Shown here: in pieces, positions 52,604 through 63,600 of the stretch
Layout of the letters: every line of letters begins with the position of its first letter
Position numbering within the stretch: position 1 is the stretch's first letter
Source: an uncultured Flavobacteriaceae bacterium
Lineage (GTDB): Bacteria; Bacteroidota; Bacteroidia; Flavobacteriales; Flavobacteriaceae
Direction of reading: 5' to 3'
Length of the DNA stretch: 64,000 nt
NCBI GenBank assembly: GCA_947487895.1
Contig: CANKYF010000016.1
Span: forward strand, 1-64,000
Notes under the pieces: generated by a model
What the model saw: the letters and a program-made list of their open reading frames with translations, nothing else
Database searches by the model: none
Told to the model about the DNA's origin: nothing
Made by a program: the position numbers and the translations under genes

Positions 52604-55600
52604 TTAATGTTTTTCTATAAATAATTTGGTATTTATATCATCAAAAGCTATTTCAATACCATTATCTAATTTATCAATTATTTCAAGTTCATTAGCCAAC
52701 GTTTCCGTTTTTATATAAGCTATATTAGAGTCTATAGCATTCACTATATGCTCATCTTTTTGAAGTTTTACATCAATTCTGTCTGTAACTTCAAACCCTG
52801 AATCTTTACGTAAATTTTGAATTCTATTGATAAGTTCTCTTGCAATACCTTCGCTTCGTAAATCATCAGTTATGGTTACATCTAGGGCAACGGTTAAAGC
52901 GCCTTCATTTGCTACTAACCAGCCTTCGATGTCTTGAGATGTAATCTCTACATCTTCAAGCCCTAAAGTAATATTTTTTCCATTAATAACAAGCTCTAAA
53001 TTCCCAGTTTGTTCAATTTTTTTAATATCCTCTGCACCAAACTCTCTAATAGCATTTGCTATTAACTTCATATCTTTACCAAAACGTGGCCCTAAAGCTT
53101 TAAAATTAGGCTTAATTTGTTTTACTAAAATATCTGAAGCATCTTCTAAAAGCTCAACTTCTTTAACATTAACTTCATGCTTTATTAATTCTGAAACTGC
53201 TAATATCTCTTCCTTTTGTTGTTTAGTATCAATAGGAATCATTATTTTTTGAAGTGGTTGACGCACTTTTATCTTTTCTTTAGCTCTTAACGATAATACT
53301 AAAGATGATATTGTTTGCGCATTCTCCATTTTTCGTTCTAAACTCTTATCTACAAAACTTTCATTAAACACAGGGAAATCTGCTAAATGAACACTCTCAA
53401 AAGATTCTTTTTTGGTGATAGCATTTAAATCTTGATATAATTTATCCATGTAGAAAGGCGCTACTGGCGCTCCCAATTTAGCAACTGTTAGCATACATGT
53501 ATAAAGCGTTTGGTAAGCCGAAATTTTATCTGCTTGATAATCTCCTTTCCAGAAACGTCTTCTACTTAAACGTACAAACCAGTTGCTTAAGTAATCTTGC
53601 GTAAAATCAGATATGGCTCTGGCCGCTTTTGTAGGCTCATAATCTGCATAATACTCGTCTACTTTTTGTATAAGCGTATGTAGTTCAGACAATATCCATC
53701 TATCTAATTCTGGTCTTTCAGCTAAAGGAATATCAGCTTCAGAATATGTAAAATTATCTAAATTGGTATACAAACTGAAGAACGAATACGTATTATAAAG
53801 TGTCCCGAAGAACTTACGCTTTACTTCTTCAATACCTTCTAAATCAAATTTTAAGTTATCCCAAGGATTTGCGTTACTAATCATGTACCAGCGTGTAGCA
53901 TCTGGACCATATTTTGCCAAAGTCTCAAATGGGTCTGCAGCATTGCCTAAACGCTTAGACATTTTTTGTCCGTTTTTATCTAACACTAATCCGTTAGATA
54001 CCACGTTTTTATAAGCAACAGAATCGAACACCATAGTACCAATAGCATGAAGTGTATAGAACCAACCACGTGTTTGGTCTACACCTTCTGCAATAAAATT
54101 AGCAGGATAAGTTGTTCCTTCATCAATTAGCTCATTATTTTCAAACGGATAATGCCATTGCGCATAAGGCATAGAGCCAGAATCAAACCAAACATCTATT
54201 AAATCACTCTCACGCTTCATAGGTTTTCCAGATGGGGATACTAGAGTAATTTGATCTACTATGTTTTTATGCAAATCTAACTTCGCATAGTTTTCATCAC
54301 TCATATTACCTACCTCAAAATCGGCAAAAATATCGGCTTCGAGAACCTCAGCCGCCATTGCTTTTTCCATTTCAGTTTTTAATTCTTCAACAGAACCAAT
54401 ACAAAGGGCTTCTTTACCATCTTCTGTTCTCCAAATTGGTAATGGGATACCCCAATAACGAGAACGTGACAAGTTCCAATCGTTAGCATTTGCTAACCAG
54501 TTACCAAACCTACCTTCACCAGTACTTTTAGGTTTCCAGTTAATAGTTTGGTTTAACTCAAACATTCTGTCTTTTACATCTGTGACCTTAATAAACCAAG
54601 AATCTAACGGGTAGTATAAAATTGGTTTATCTGTACGCCAGCAGTTTGGATAACTGTGTTTATATTTTTCAACCTTAAAGGCTTTATTTTCTTCTTTTAA
54701 CTTAATAGCTATTTCAACATCTACAGAACGCTCAGGTGCTTCACCATCATTATAATACTCATTCTTAACATATTTGCCTGCTAGTTCTTTTAATTCTGGA
54801 CGAAATTTACCTTGCAAATCTACAAGAGGCACTAAATTATCATTATCATCTTTAACTAGCATTGGTGGTACTTCTGGTGTAGCTTGTTTTGCAACTAATG
54901 CATCATCCGCACCAAAAGTAGGTGCTGTATGCACTATACCTGTACCGTCTTCGGTAGTTACAAAATCTCCAGAAATAACTCTAAATGCATTTTCAGGATT
55001 GTCATTCGGTAACGCATAGGGCAGTAATTGCTTATAAGTGATATCTACTAAATCTGCTCCTTTAAATTCTTTTACTATAGCATATGGAATCTTTTTATCT
55101 CCAGATTTATAAGCATCTAATTCTGAAATCGTTTCTACCTGATTGAACTTACCAGCAAATTGTTTTGCTACTAATGGTTTTCCTAAAACAACATTGATAG
55201 GTTCAAACGTATATTGATTAAAGGTTTTAACCAGTACATAGTCTATTTTTGGACCAACCGTTAAGGCTGTATTACTTGGTAATGTCCAAGGTGTAGTAGT
55301 CCAAGCTAAAAAGTGAATTGTTCCTTCGTTTTGTAAAAACGCTGGCAAAGATTCTTCTTTTGCTTTAAACTGGGCTATAACTGTAGTATCTGTTACATCC
55401 TGATACGTTCCTGGCTGATTTAACTCATGTGAACTTAATCCTGTACCCGCTTTAGGCGAATAAGGTTGGATGGTATACCCTTTGTATAAAAGATCTTTAT
55501 TATAAATCTGCTTTAATAGCCACCAAACGCTTTCCATATATTTTGGTTCATAGGTAACATATGGATCATCCATATCTACCCAATAACCCATTTTCTCTGT

Positions 55601-56008
55601 AAGGTCATTCCAAACATCTGTATAACGCATTACAGCTTTTTTACAAGCCGCATTATATTCTTCTACAGAAATAGTTTTACCAATATCTTCTTTGGTAATT
55701 CCTAATTCTTTTTCTACACCGAGTTCAATAGGAAGGCCATGCGTATCCCACCCAGCTTTACGTTTTACTTGATACCCTTTTTGGGTTTTATACCTACAAA
55801 AAATATCTTTAATAGCACGTGCCATTACGTGATGAATACCAGGTAATCCATTTGCAGAAGGAGGTCCTTCAAAAAACACAAAAGTGTCTTTACCTTCTTT
55901 TGAAGTTATACTTTTATCAAAAATATTATTTTCCTTCCAATATTGCAGTATTTCATTAGCTACATTTGGTAAGTCAAGTCCTTTATATTCAGGAAATTTC
56001 ACGCTCAT
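52604..56008 (-). CDS. ileS: Isoleucyl-tRNA synthetase, type 2, with GIHH signature
   Basis: A 1134-residue class I synthetase. It joins isoleucine to tRNA-Ile and edits valine. The long form and N-terminus (EGPPSANGLPGIHH) fit the eukaryote-like IleRS2. The usual HxGH motif is replaced by G57-I58-H59-H60 (genomic 55829-55840). The KMSKR motif is intact (GQKMSKRLGN). The editing domain and the anticodon-binding C-terminal part are full length. IleRS2 enzymes resist mupirocin, and the GxHH form has been linked to much stronger resistance. It is first in the ileS-dksA-like-lspA operon. Confidence 0.96.
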   Translation of the reverse strand: MSVKFPEYKGLDLPNVANEILQYWKENNIFDKSITSKEGKDTFVFFEGPPSANGLPGIHHVMARAIKDIFCRYKTQKGYQVKRKAGWDTHGLPIELGVEKELGITKEDIGKTISVEEYNAACKKAVMRYTDVWNDLTEKMGYWVDMDDPYVTYEPKYMESVWWLLKQIYNKDLLYKGYTIQPYSPKAGTGLSSHELNQPGTYQDVTDTTVIAQFKAKEESLPAFLQNEGTIHFLAWTTTPWTLPSNTALTVGPKIDYVLVKTFNQYTFEPINVVLGKPLVAKQFAGKFNQVETISELDAYKSGDKKIPYAIVKEFKGADLVDITYKQLLPYALPNDNPENAFRVISGDFVTTEDGTGIVHTAPTFGADDALVAKQATPEVPPMLVKDDNDNLVPLVDLQGKFRPELKELAGKYVKNEYYNDGEAPERSVDVEIAIKLKEENKAFKVEKYKHSYPNCWRTDKPILYYPLDSWFIKVTDVKDRMFELNQTINWKPKSTGEGRFGNWLANANDWNLSRSRYWGIPLPIWRTEDGKEALCIGSVEELKTEMEKAMAAEVLEADIFADFEVGNMSDENYAKLDLHKNIVDQITLVSPSGKPMKRESDLIDVWFDSGSMPYAQWHYPFENNELIDEGTTYPANFIAEGVDQTRGWFYTLHAIGTMVFDSVAYKNVVSNGLVLDKNGQKMSKRLGNAADPFETLAKYGPDATRWYMISNANPWDNLKFDLEGIEEVKRKFFGTLYNTYSFFSLYTNLDNFTYSEADIPLAERPELDRWILSELHTLIQKVDEYYADYEPTKAARAISDFTQDYLSNWFVRLSRRRFWKGDYQADKISAYQTLYTCMLTVAKLGAPVAPFYMDKLYQDLNAITKKESFESVHLADFPVFNESFVDKSLERKMENAQTISSLVLSLRAKEKIKVRQPLQKIMIPIDTKQQKEEILAVSELIKHEVNVKEVELLEDASDILVKQIKPNFKALGPRFGKDMKLIANAIREFGAEDIKKIEQTGNLELVINGKNITLGLEDVEITSQDIEGWLVANEGALTVALDVTITDDLRSEGIARELINRIQNLRKDSGFEVTDRIDVKLQKDEHIVNAIDSNIAYIKTETLANELEIIDKLDNGIEIAFDDINTKLFIEKH

Positions 56009-56082
56009 TTAACTTAATTCTTGTAAGGTTGCGAATTTAAGAATTTATCCTGAAATGCTAAGTTTTTAAATATAAAAAAAGC

Positions 56083-56099
56083 CAAAACATAATGTTTTG
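56083..56099 (-). terminator. Terminator of the first giant gene
   Basis: CAAAACA and TGTTTTG arms with a 3-nt loop are followed on the minus strand by a T-run. The sequence closely resembles the terminator at 60589-60619 of the paralogous gene. Confidence 0.7.
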
Positions 56100-56141
56100 A
56101 CTCTTTTCTGATTTTTGGTTGATATTTAAGGGGTTGGTTGA

Positions 56142-59100
56142 TTAATTCACTATAATTTTCTTTGAGATAACTTGATTGTCTGCTGTTCTTAAATAAGCTA
56201 CATAAGCTCCTGAGGCTACTTTTGGTAATTCTATACCTTCTTCTAACACTGCATTTGGTATTCCATAGACCTCTAAAACTATTTGTCCTGTAATACTTAC
56301 TACAGCCATTTTTACTACAGGCGCCTCTAGTTTCTTTACATGTATTGTTCTATCTTTATTTAAATAGTAAATAAAGTTTTTATCTATACTAGCTTCTTCT
56401 ATACTTAATGATTGTTGTTCTGACTGAAATACTATCTCAAAACGTTCATTAAACTTACCTTGTTCTGATGAAAAACTATAAGCTAAATTACTTCTTAAAT
56501 CAAAATAGTCACCTGTAAGATTATCTCTTAAATATACTTCTTCAGAATCTTCAAAATTTTCGATATCAGACAATTTGACTTCAAATGTATTTTGCCCTGA
56601 TGATTTAAAATTTAATGGCACAACTTTCTCTTGGGTCAATTCCCCATAGGCTTGTATGTTGAAGTTATCGCCTTCCAAACTCAGATTTAAATCATTGTTA
56701 TTAGCCTCACTACATTTAGCATCATAACCATAATCATAAGCATCTGATGTAGCTTCACTAAAGCCTAACAGCAACTCTCTTCTTGTTTCGGGTCCAGATA
56801 CAGCATTAAACTCTAAACGTAATTTTTTGATTACAGTAGATTGGTTACTTTCCGTTTTTGATACTGAGCTCCCTTTTGATTTACCATTTGCATTCTTAAA
56901 AAACACAGAGCCATTATCAAAATTTCCATCTGCATCTTCTTCTAAAATAAATACACGTTGAGAATTATTGAACTCTACATTACCATCAGCTATTATTTCT
57001 GTAATAAATCCTTGACCAATTGGTAAGTATTTTGAAGGCACTAATGTACCATCTTGTGAACCATTGTGTGCACCACTACGACCAACAAACTGGTATGCTC
57101 TTGTTGCCCCCATTTTATTTACTTGGGCGTACCCTCCTTCATATTGATCTAAATAATGAGAAGATCCACTCCATTGTTGCCAAAGTTGTAATGTACCACC
57201 TATAACTCCAGCATTATCATCTATAAACTTAGAAATATCTAAAGCAGATGGATACGGGTTTCCTAAAAGATAACTTGTTCTTGATATATCAGCAACAGAT
57301 CCAGGCCCTCCTACATCTGTTACATTCACTAATATAGTACCGTTATTGGGTTTACCTTCGAATATATATTGTTGTTCACTTGATGGTATTCCTGTTCCTT
57401 TTTGAGTGTAACCCTCTCCTGGTTTTAAATTTGCGGATGTTGAAATTCGTGCCCAATCGTCATAGGTTCTTCCGTTTTTAAAAGTATACAACCAATAAGT
57501 ACTTATGCTTCCATTACCATTATACTCAGATGTAAATTGACAAGTAAGCCCAGAATCATCTTTTAACATCCCTAAACTAAAAGGTGTATTATTTACATTA
57601 TTACCAGAACCATTATTATCTGTTAATGTGGTTGTTCCTAGTTCTCCTACTGGGGACGACCAATAATTATACCAGTAGATATTAGGTGTACCTTCTTGTC
57701 TTCTTAAGGTTTTACCATTTATAGAAGTAACTAAATCACTATTAACTGTTTGAACTAACTGTGAATCATTCATTAAATCTAAAGTACCGTTAAGTTCAAA
57801 ATACCAATTGTTCTTAACTAAATTGTTACCATTTACAGTAAGTGTACTTCCGCTATCTATAATTAAACCAGATGTTTTGAGTGATGAATTTAATATGATA
57901 TCATTATTTATTTTAACAATACTATACTCTGTAGAAGCAAAAACATCTGTGTTTAAATCATCTCCATGTAACCAAGATGATTTATCTGATACATTTCCAT
58001 CTAAAATAGTTTCGTATGGCATTGGTGCAGTTTGCTCCATAACCGTAGTAATATTATGCAAGTCTGCTCTATGAGAATTACTAGAATAATCTGAAGTATA
58101 ATTATTCTTAATATCCGTCATAGGATAGTAAGCCATTAAATTAGACCATGAAATTGACTGAGATGTTACACTATCTACTACTGGCTTAGGTACAACTGAA
58201 CCAGCAACAAGTCCAGAACTTGAAACTATTTCTTGATAAATGATTTTTTGCAACTGACTTTCTGTTAAAGCGGAATTAAATACTCTAACCTCATCTATGT
58301 TTCCTTTAAATAATTTTGAATGATCTGTACTGCTCGCTCCAATAGTAAACTTCTCTGTAGATGTATTAATTGCAGATGACAATGATGCCCCATTACGAGT
58401 AGCTAACTGTACCCCATTTATATACCCTTTTAATTTTGCTGTTGACAATGAACTATCAAAAACTAAAGTGATATGTGCCCAAATATCTCGATCTAGTGCA
58501 TGAGCGCAATTCATCACTGCACCATTAACTTCCATTTTAACATGTCTAGAGTTCAGTACTTCAATATTTAAATCACCAAAACTTAATACATAAGAAGAGT
58601 TTGTAAAACTATCATCTAATTTCACCCAGGCCATTATTGTTAACTCTGTATAGCCAGATATATCTAAATCTGAATTTACATAATCATCAACACCATCAAA
58701 GTCTATTGTAGCACTTGGTGGTGGATTAGGAGTAAATATATCTCTAAAGTCTAAATCTCCACCTGAGTTTAAGTCACCATCTCCATCTGGTAATATACTT
58801 AAATCTGTAGGATCTTCTATGTCTTCATTAACATCCCAAACTACATCATTTGTTCCAGTAGTTTCAAACACATTGTCTAATCCATCTGCATCGTCATCTA
58901 AATTTACGATAACATTTACCATCCCATTTTCTTCAATATCAGGAATGGCATCATTATCAGAATTTAAATCAATAAAATCTGGTGTATTATCACCATCTGT
59001 ATCTACTGGCGAAATCCCAGATCCATATGCTGTATCTATTCCATTAGTACTTATAGTATTTGTAGGCAAAATATAGCTTAAAGTAGCTTGCCCTTCTACA

Positions 59101-60350
59101 TTATCTGGTATGCCATCATTATCACTATCGATGTCTAAGTGATTAAACTTTCCGTCTCCGTCAAAATCTTCACCTTGTACTATGTTAAGAGCATTTGCAT
59201 TAAACTCTAAGAATTCACATTGGGTAAACGACATTCCAAACTGTCTTGTAGCACCATATGTTCCTGTTTTGATTGCCTGCATTCTCATAGTAAACGAGTT
59301 ACCTATGAATTGATAATAAGCTCTAAGTACTTTTAATGTAGAAAACCCTGGTCCTTCTTGTAGACCGGAAGCACTAATTTGAATATCTCCTCCTCCTAAA
59401 TCAACTGTCTCTAAAGACGTTGGATTTTCAGTACCATAAGCAGCTACATCATTATAAACAACAGATTCTTTTAATCCGCCACTGCCATCACAATCCCAAG
59501 TAATACCATTTATTCTAAAAATCTCAGTTGATGGTATTGTTGTACCTCCATTTACAATAGTAAATTTAAAAGTTGCTCCAGGTGTACCAGTATATGCAGC
59601 ATCAAAAGATAGTTCTGTTTGCAGATATGTGGGATTATCTATTGTGTCATTATCAAAATTTGCAATTGAAGCTCCAGTAAGCTCTATAATTTCCATTAAA
59701 ACATCATAACCTTGAATAGAATTACTAAATCTGTAAACGGCTCCAACTGTTCCAATAGTTCCAGTACTTACCGTAGCATCATAAGCACCATTTTCAAAGG
59801 CTAATTCTGGTAAGGTACATTGAAATCTATTTTCTCCTAAATTTTCTATTCCATCAGTCATACCATCACCATCATCATCATAATCTAAGTAGTCTACTAT
59901 ACCATCAGAATCTGTATCTAATAAACCATTACACGTAGCATCTCCTCCTGAAACATTAAAATATAGCGTTTGCCCTGAGGTGCTTGCGCTACTTCCATCA
60001 TTATTTATAACTTCAACCCCGGCTACAACTACAGAAATAGAACTTGATCCTTGCCAACCATCGTTGGCAAAATCATATAATCTAACATAATAATTATTAC
60101 CGTTTGCAACACAGCCTAAATCATATTTAGACCCATATCTATCAGTAACTCCTTGTTGAGAAGAGACATAACATTGATTATCATCACAAATTGTAGCAAT
60201 TAAATCATTAGCTGTGTTATATAATTCCACTTTGTTTTCATAGGCATTATCTGGCCATCGAACGGTAATTTGTACATCAGAATTTTGTGAAAAGAAAACG
60301 TTTGTTACCAAAAGCATCAATAAAAAACTTGGATATAAATTAGTTTTCAT
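56142..60350 (-). CDS. Giant secreted LamG / thrombospondin-3-like protein, T9SS type A
   Basis: A 1402-residue secreted protein. Signal peptide ends VFFSQ. Order of parts: an N-terminal beta domain ([18 protein letters not shown]), DxDxDG calcium-binding repeats of thrombospondin type 3 style at about 145-165 and 395-480, a LamG domain at about 545-710 ([36 protein letters not shown]), a long conserved region ([45 protein letters not shown]), and a C-terminal T9SS type A sorting domain ending in SKKIIVN. It should be exported by T9SS and fixed to or released from the surface, perhaps as an adhesin or glycan binder. The gene upstream is its paralogue. Confidence 0.85.
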   Translation of the reverse strand: MKTNLYPSFLLMLLVTNVFFSQNSDVQITVRWPDNAYENKVELYNTANDLIATICDDNQCYVSSQQGVTDRYGSKYDLGCVANGNNYYVRLYDFANDGWQGSSSISVVVAGVEVINNDGSSASTSGQTLYFNVSGGDATCNGLLDTDSDGIVDYLDYDDDGDGMTDGIENLGENRFQCTLPELAFENGAYDATVSTGTIGTVGAVYRFSNSIQGYDVLMEIIELTGASIANFDNDTIDNPTYLQTELSFDAAYTGTPGATFKFTIVNGGTTIPSTEIFRINGITWDCDGSGGLKESVVYNDVAAYGTENPTSLETVDLGGGDIQISASGLQEGPGFSTLKVLRAYYQFIGNSFTMRMQAIKTGTYGATRQFGMSFTQCEFLEFNANALNIVQGEDFDGDGKFNHLDIDSDNDGIPDNVEGQATLSYILPTNTISTNGIDTAYGSGISPVDTDGDNTPDFIDLNSDNDAIPDIEENGMVNVIVNLDDDADGLDNVFETTGTNDVVWDVNEDIEDPTDLSILPDGDGDLNSGGDLDFRDIFTPNPPPSATIDFDGVDDYVNSDLDISGYTELTIMAWVKLDDSFTNSSYVLSFGDLNIEVLNSRHVKMEVNGAVMNCAHALDRDIWAHITLVFDSSLSTAKLKGYINGVQLATRNGASLSSAINTSTEKFTIGASSTDHSKLFKGNIDEVRVFNSALTESQLQKIIYQEIVSSSGLVAGSVVPKPVVDSVTSQSISWSNLMAYYPMTDIKNNYTSDYSSNSHRADLHNITTVMEQTAPMPYETILDGNVSDKSSWLHGDDLNTDVFASTEYSIVKINNDIILNSSLKTSGLIIDSGSTLTVNGNNLVKNNWYFELNGTLDLMNDSQLVQTVNSDLVTSINGKTLRRQEGTPNIYWYNYWSSPVGELGTTTLTDNNGSGNNVNNTPFSLGMLKDDSGLTCQFTSEYNGNGSISTYWLYTFKNGRTYDDWARISTSANLKPGEGYTQKGTGIPSSEQQYIFEGKPNNGTILVNVTDVGGPGSVADISRTSYLLGNPYPSALDISKFIDDNAGVIGGTLQLWQQWSGSSHYLDQYEGGYAQVNKMGATRAYQFVGRSGAHNGSQDGTLVPSKYLPIGQGFITEIIADGNVEFNNSQRVFILEEDADGNFDNGSVFFKNANGKSKGSSVSKTESNQSTVIKKLRLEFNAVSGPETRRELLLGFSEATSDAYDYGYDAKCSEANNNDLNLSLEGDNFNIQAYGELTQEKVVPLNFKSSGQNTFEVKLSDIENFEDSEEVYLRDNLTGDYFDLRSNLAYSFSSEQGKFNERFEIVFQSEQQSLSIEEASIDKNFIYYLNKDRTIHVKKLEAPVVKMAVVSITGQIVLEVYGIPNAVLEEGIELPKVASGAYVAYLRTADNQVISKKIIVN

Positions 60351-60662
60351 AACTATAGACTTGGGTAAAAGACAATTAATTAAAGTGTTTTATTTATTCA
60401 AAGCTTAATTTGTAAACAATTACAAATCAATATGCGGACATGTGATTACTGATTAAAAAACCAGACCTAATATCTAAGCACTTAACAAAACACGTTAAAA
60501 CGTCGACAAAAAACAAATAAAATAGACGAAATGCACATATTTTTAAGAAATGATCTAAATTTTTAATAAAACAAAGGTTTTTACATGCAAAAAGTCAAAA
60601 CATAGTGTTTTGACTTTTTCTAGGGTTTTGGTTGGTTAAATTAGAGATTGAAATTGGTTGGG
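60351..60662. other. 312-bp intergenic region between the giant paralogues
   Basis: It holds the terminator of the upstream gene at 60589-60619 and otherwise AT-rich sequence. No exact TAnnTTTG box on the minus strand and no small ORF were found, so the promoter of the 56142 gene is not located. Confidence 0.6.
60589..60619. terminator. Strong bidirectional terminator of the second giant gene
   Basis: A perfect 14-bp stem (60589-60602 with 60606-60619) and 3-nt loop include A-run and T-run ends. It lies about 44 bp after the gene's stop. Confidence 0.9.
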
Positions 60663-63600
60663 TTAATTGATTATTATTTTTTTTGTAAGCACTTGACTAT
60701 CATTAGTTCTAAAATATACTATGTATGCTCCAGAGGCTACATTAGGTATTTCTATACCACTATTTAAATCTTGACTTGAAATATTATTTAACTCCATGAT
60801 TATTTTTCCAGATATACTTATCACAGACATTCTTGTTAACGAGCTACTTAACTTCTTGACATATAATCTACGCTCATCACCCAAGTAGTAAATAAAATTT
60901 TGATCTGTTAGAACATTATCAACACTTAATGATTGCTGTTCAGATTGAAATACAATCTCAAAGCGTTCATTAAATTTACCTTGTTCTGAATTAAAACTAT
61001 ACGGTTCGTTACTTCTTAAATCAAAGTAATCTCCTGTTAAATTATCTTTTAAATATATTTCATGAGTTTCATCAAAATTTTCTAGTTCTGTAAGTAGAAT
61101 TTCGAAAGAGTTTTGGCCAGAAGATTTAAAATTTATTGGTATAACTTTATTCTCAGTTAACTTACTATAAGCTTGAATGTTCATATTCTTACCATCCAAA
61201 TTTAAGTTTAAATCATTATTATTAACCTCATTACACTCAGAATCAAATCCATAGTCAAAACTATCTGAAGTATTTTCACTAAAACCTAATAACAATTCTC
61301 TTCTAGTGTCTGGCCCTGTTACTGAACTAAACTCAATACGCATCTTTTTAAAAGAATTAGATTCTTGGCTTGCTGATTTTGAGGTTTTTATTGACTTAGA
61401 CTTTGTGTTTTTTAAAAAAACAGAACCATTATCATAACTGCCATCTGCATCTTTTTCTAATACAAATACACGTTGCGAATTGTTAAATTCTACATTTCCA
61501 TCAGCAATAATTTCTGTAATAAACCCTTGCCCAATAGGCAAATATCTAGAAGGCACTAAAGTTCCTTCTTGTGAACCATTGTGAGCTCCACTTAAGCCTA
61601 CAAATTGATATGCTCTCGTTGAACCAAGTTTATTTACTTGGGCATAACCACCGTTATATTCGTTCAAATTATGAGATGAACCACTCCATTGTTGCCAAAA
61701 TTGTAAAGTACCATCTATAACGCCTGTATTATCATCTATAAATTTATGTATATCTATTGATGACGTATACGGATTACCTAATAAGTAACTGGTTCTAGAC
61801 ACATCTGGCACTGAACCTGGACCACCAACATCCTGAACATTAACTAATATAGTTCCATTATTTGGCTTGCCTTCAAATATATATTGTTGTTCCTTAGAAG
61901 TCACTCCTGTACCTTTTTGTGTATAACCAACTCCTGGTTCTATATTGGAGTTTGCTTTTAACCTTACCCAATCCCAATATGTTTTTCCATTTTTAAACGC
62001 ATATAACCAATAAGTACTAATATTACCATTAGCAGTATAAGCAGATGTAAATTGACAATTAAACCCAGATTCATCTTTTAATAGTTCTAGACTAAAATTT
62101 GAATTATTAGGATTGCCCGAAGCACTATTATTATCAACTAAAGTGCTTACTCCAGTGGCACCCGTAGGAGACGACCAGTAATTATACCAATATGCATTTG
62201 GTGTGCCTTCTTGACGTCTTAAGGTTTTACCATCGGCAGAGGTTACTAAATCGCTCGTAGATGTTTGAATTAGTTGTGAATCGTTCATCAAATCTAATGT
62301 TCCATTAAGCTCTAAATAACCCGTATTTTTAATTAGATTATTTCCATTAACTGTTAATGTATTTCCGTTGTCTATAATTAAGCCATAGGTTGATATAGAA
62401 TTTGAGATAGTAACATTATTTTCAATTTTAATAATACTCCATTCTCTTGAACTTGGCAATTCTTCAATATCCCAAACATTTCCATACTCCCAAGCATCTT
62501 GTATATTCCAATTACCATCAGAAAATGTTTTATAAGGCATTGGAGCCGTTTGCTCCATAACTGATGAAATATTATGCATTGTTAAATCGTTACTGTTTTG
62601 AGAGTAATCTTCAACTTGATTTGCAGCTATATTTGTCATAGGATAGTATGCTATCAAACTACTCCAAGACACTTTTTCTTTACTAGTAAAATCAATAATG
62701 TCTTTAGGAATAACAGCTCCTTTTATAGTACCTGAATTTTCTTTAATTTCTTGATAAATCATGGTTTGAATTTGAGAATCTGTTAACGACTCATTAAAAA
62801 CTCTAACCTCATCAATTTCACCTTTAAAGTATTGCCTACCCATAATTGAGCTAGAAATTCTACCTACCTCGAAATCTCCCGTCCAGTTGGAAGTTGGAGA
62901 AATAATAGCACCCTTTAAAATAGAATTAGTTTCTGTATCAATTATTTCACCATCTATATAAATAGCTAGTGTTCCAGTTTTAGAAGAAAAAACGGTTGTA
63001 ACATGATGCCATTCTTCAAAATTTATTTTATCAGCTTCAACACTATACGAATACTCAGAAGGTGTAGTAATTTCAAATTTAACGGTATTACCATTATCAG
63101 TATAAAGTCTACAACCAAAGTCTTCTCCTAAAATGGTTGTTTCATCATCGTTATTATTATCCGTATCAATTTTAATCCAAGCCATAATAGTTAATTCTTC
63201 TAAGCCATTTAAAATACTATCTCCTCCTAAATAATCGTTTACACCATCAAAATCTATTGAAGCTGATGATGGATATACAATAACCTGAGCTGTATCTCGA
63301 TAATCTAGATCACCTCCTGAATTAACATCTGAATCCACATCAGGTAAAATAGATAAATCTGAAGGGGCTTCAATATCTTCATTTACATCCCAATTGGCAT
63401 CGTTTGCACCATTAGTTTCAAAAGCATTATCTAGACCGTCATTATCATCATCGGCAGATAGAATTGTATTAGACATGCCATTTTCTTCAATATCATTATA
63501 ATCATCATTATCACTATTTAAATCTACATAATCATAAATTTTATCTAAATCGGTATCTTCAGGTAAAATTCCTGTTCCGTAATTATTCCACAATCCAGCA

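Noticed and set aside
57020-59076. Plus-strand ORFs opposite the giant gene, and other antisense ORFs in coding regions
   Set aside because: They mirror strong coding frames, lack family motifs and promoters, and have shadow-like composition rich in Ser, Leu and Ile.
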